From Cacajao melanocephalus (Eukaryota > Chordata > Mammalia > Primates > Pitheciidae), in the NCBI GenBank assembly GCA_963573385.1, contig CAUYLG010005430.1, forward strand, positions 1 through 64,000: a stretch of DNA of 64,000 nucleotides, written 5' to 3'. Shown here piece by piece: positions 62,141 to 64,000 of this stretch (positions are counted from its first letter, which is position 1; each line of letters starts with the position of its first letter). A program made the translations under genes and the position numbers. Below the pieces are notes generated by a model, which saw only the letters and a program-made list of their open reading frames with translations, ran no database searches and was not told the DNA's origin.

Positions 62141-64000
62141 ACTAAAGCACTTGGTAAATGAAGCTGAAAGTATACGTGTTTTGCCCATGGTCAACCAACT
62201 TAGGAAGAAGTAGGGCACGTAACTCAAACATAGATCTGTTTAATCTATGTCAATGCTCTTTACCATGTTTTACCATGTTGGCTCACATAACAATAGCAGT
62301 AATATCTTCAGGTTATTATGTGTAACATTTTGTTGATGGTGGAAGTTTTTATATATTCTCAAATGAGAACATGACATTTTCTCTATAGAATTTTATAAGT
62401 CGAGGTTGAGTAAGGGTGGAGGATTTGACAAAATGGCCCACATTGCAGGGCTCGTTCATCTATGGTTCCATGTTTTCTTTTAATATCTACTGGATACACA
62501 GACTTTTTTCCATCTTTAATTTTCCAGCTGATGGGATCATTTATCAGTGAATAAAAGGAGGAACTGATTTTTAAATATTATCATTTTTTCTCTTTAGTTC
62601 TTTAAAACACAGAGAGCAGAACCAATACCATCTCTGTGATCTCTGCCATGTTTCACCTGCAGGTTTTCAGACACTGTAAGAAGATAATACACAGTATAAG
62701 CTGGAAACTAATTACCAATAAGCAATTTTTTTTATTGTCACTCATCTAACCTTTACTGTGTAAGAAAAACTCAACTCTGGTTTCACTTATTTTTAATGTT
62801 TCTTGGGATTGTAGGAAAGTCCTTGAGCCTTGTCTATTTTTGTGGGAGTCAGCATTTTCAGAAACATGATTCACATAGGGTAGAATAACTTTCAAGGAGT
62901 GTGACTTTCTGAGTCCCCAGTCTCATAATGCTAAGGTGAAGAAAAAGAGTAGAAAAAGATCTCTTATATCTATAGTGAATTTCAAAACACAAATTATAAA
63001 TAACTCAGAACTTTGACCAAGTTATTACATAAGCTTACATTTGCAGTTCAAATTCATAATCAAAATAATGAAGGTGGAACCTTCTATTAGAAAATGATAC
63101 ATTCTTTAGATTGAGACATTGTACTGTAAACAACTACAAAAACAGAATGTCCTAATGAAGCTAAAGTTGTAAGATTAATTGCTCCCTTATATTCATTTTT
63201 AATGCAGACTAACAATTTACTTGACAGGCTAATTATTATAACATCCTGGGTCCACAGTATGTAATAAGAGTTATAATGTACCAGTCAATCAAAATCATTC
63301 ACTTCTGTTATTGTGCTTGAAATCCTCAACTTTGTTTGTCTTGTTAACTAAATGACATATGAAAATTACTAAAGGTGTTATTCTCAAGAGAGAATAGAAG
63401 CATGAAATAATCTGCACATATTTCTATTACAGTTGGTGTTATAAAATGGTTTTGGGTACATTGAACATGCATTCTTTTCAATTTTATAATAATTATGTTA
63501 CCATGAGGCATATTGAAATGGAAATTTTGATAAGATACAATAAATCTTAGTGCATTCTTATTGTTAGATGGTATGGGCTTTTATAGACTCAAGGGAGATT
63601 AGATAAAATTTAAAACATAAACATCTAATAAAATGTATGTTGGAGGATATTATGATACATAGAGATCATTGCTGATGTTGCTGGATGATTTTCATATAAA
63701 ATTTTAGCAACTCTCTACTTTCTCTTTAAAAAGTAGAAAGTATATTTTCTAAGGAATTTCTTTTTTAAGACCTTGTATTTATAATTTATAAACTAAATGA
63801 GTACAATTCTTCTTTCCATTGCAATTCCACCATTCTGATATATTTGTTTAATCATGTTTCTACAACACCTTCACATATATTTTTCAAAGCTCCTGCCATC
63901 AAAACATAGAGAGGAAGCTACAATGGAAAGAAGGAATATGAAGGATTCAGTCCAGGAGTCCAGCATCTAAGAAGATGGAAATATAAAAGCTTATTTAGTC
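62141..64000. other. Intervening DNA, nothing recognised
   Basis: 1.86 kb with no gene, RNA gene or named repeat. 63060-63330 is free of repeat-like sequence and simple runs, with TAAT-rich words (GCTAATTATTATAAC), and may be an unclassified single-copy stretch. Confidence 0.5.

Overview
This window looks like primate nuclear DNA, most likely human or another catarrhine. The evidence is several L1PA/L1PB-type LINE-1 3' ends, many Alu copies (AluS and AluY-like), MaLR LTRs (THE1/MST and MLT1 types), a MER2/Tigger element, MIR and L2 fossils, and dinucleotide microsatellites in an AT-rich background. I find no intact protein-coding gene, no functional RNA gene, no CpG island and no CRISPR array. 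Every open frame I examined that resembles a known protein is a retroelement remnant; the rest are short and unsupported. The window behaves like a gene desert or the inside of a large intron. Repeat subfamily names are from memory of consensus features and should be confirmed with a repeat library.

Layout. 1-3.3 kb holds two L1 3' ends in inverted orientation. 3.3-4.5 kb is unassigned sequence. 4.5-8.6 kb is an old L1M, broken by an antisense Alu and by an AT-rich mosaic block that contains copies of three nearby segments. 9.2-12.15 kb is a second L1M with 5'UTR, decayed ORF1 and a large ORF2 deletion. 13.04-13.60 kb is a solo LTR with a 6-bp target duplication. 17.8-19.2 kb is an L1 nested in the tail of another L1. 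24.35 kb carries a 30-nt U6 snRNA retro-fragment with 15-bp target duplications. 27.2-30.7 kb is a dense stack: short L1, MST/THE1 LTR, old Alu, polypurine tract, MLT1 LTR with a palindrome and a twin-primed L1. 33-34 kb is an MLT1 cut by an Alu. 37.5 kb is a MIR cut by an Alu. 38.4-39.2 kb and 41.6-42.1 kb are L1 3' ends. 43.8-44.5 kb is an LTR plus an Alu. 45.65-51.0 kb is a long L1 that retains its 5'UTR but lacks its 3' end. 52.03-55.84 kb is an old ERV with two LTRs and a strongly deleted interior. 56-62 kb holds an Alu, DNA-transposon fossils, an antisense L1, MER2, and an MLT1 split by an antisense LTR. 62.1-64 kb shows nothing recognisable.

Nothing here works together as a gene system. 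The parts worth a second look are records of mutation mechanism: the U6 fragment, the locally templated mosaic, a hairpin-like palindrome, and the resolvable nested and twin-primed L1 insertions.
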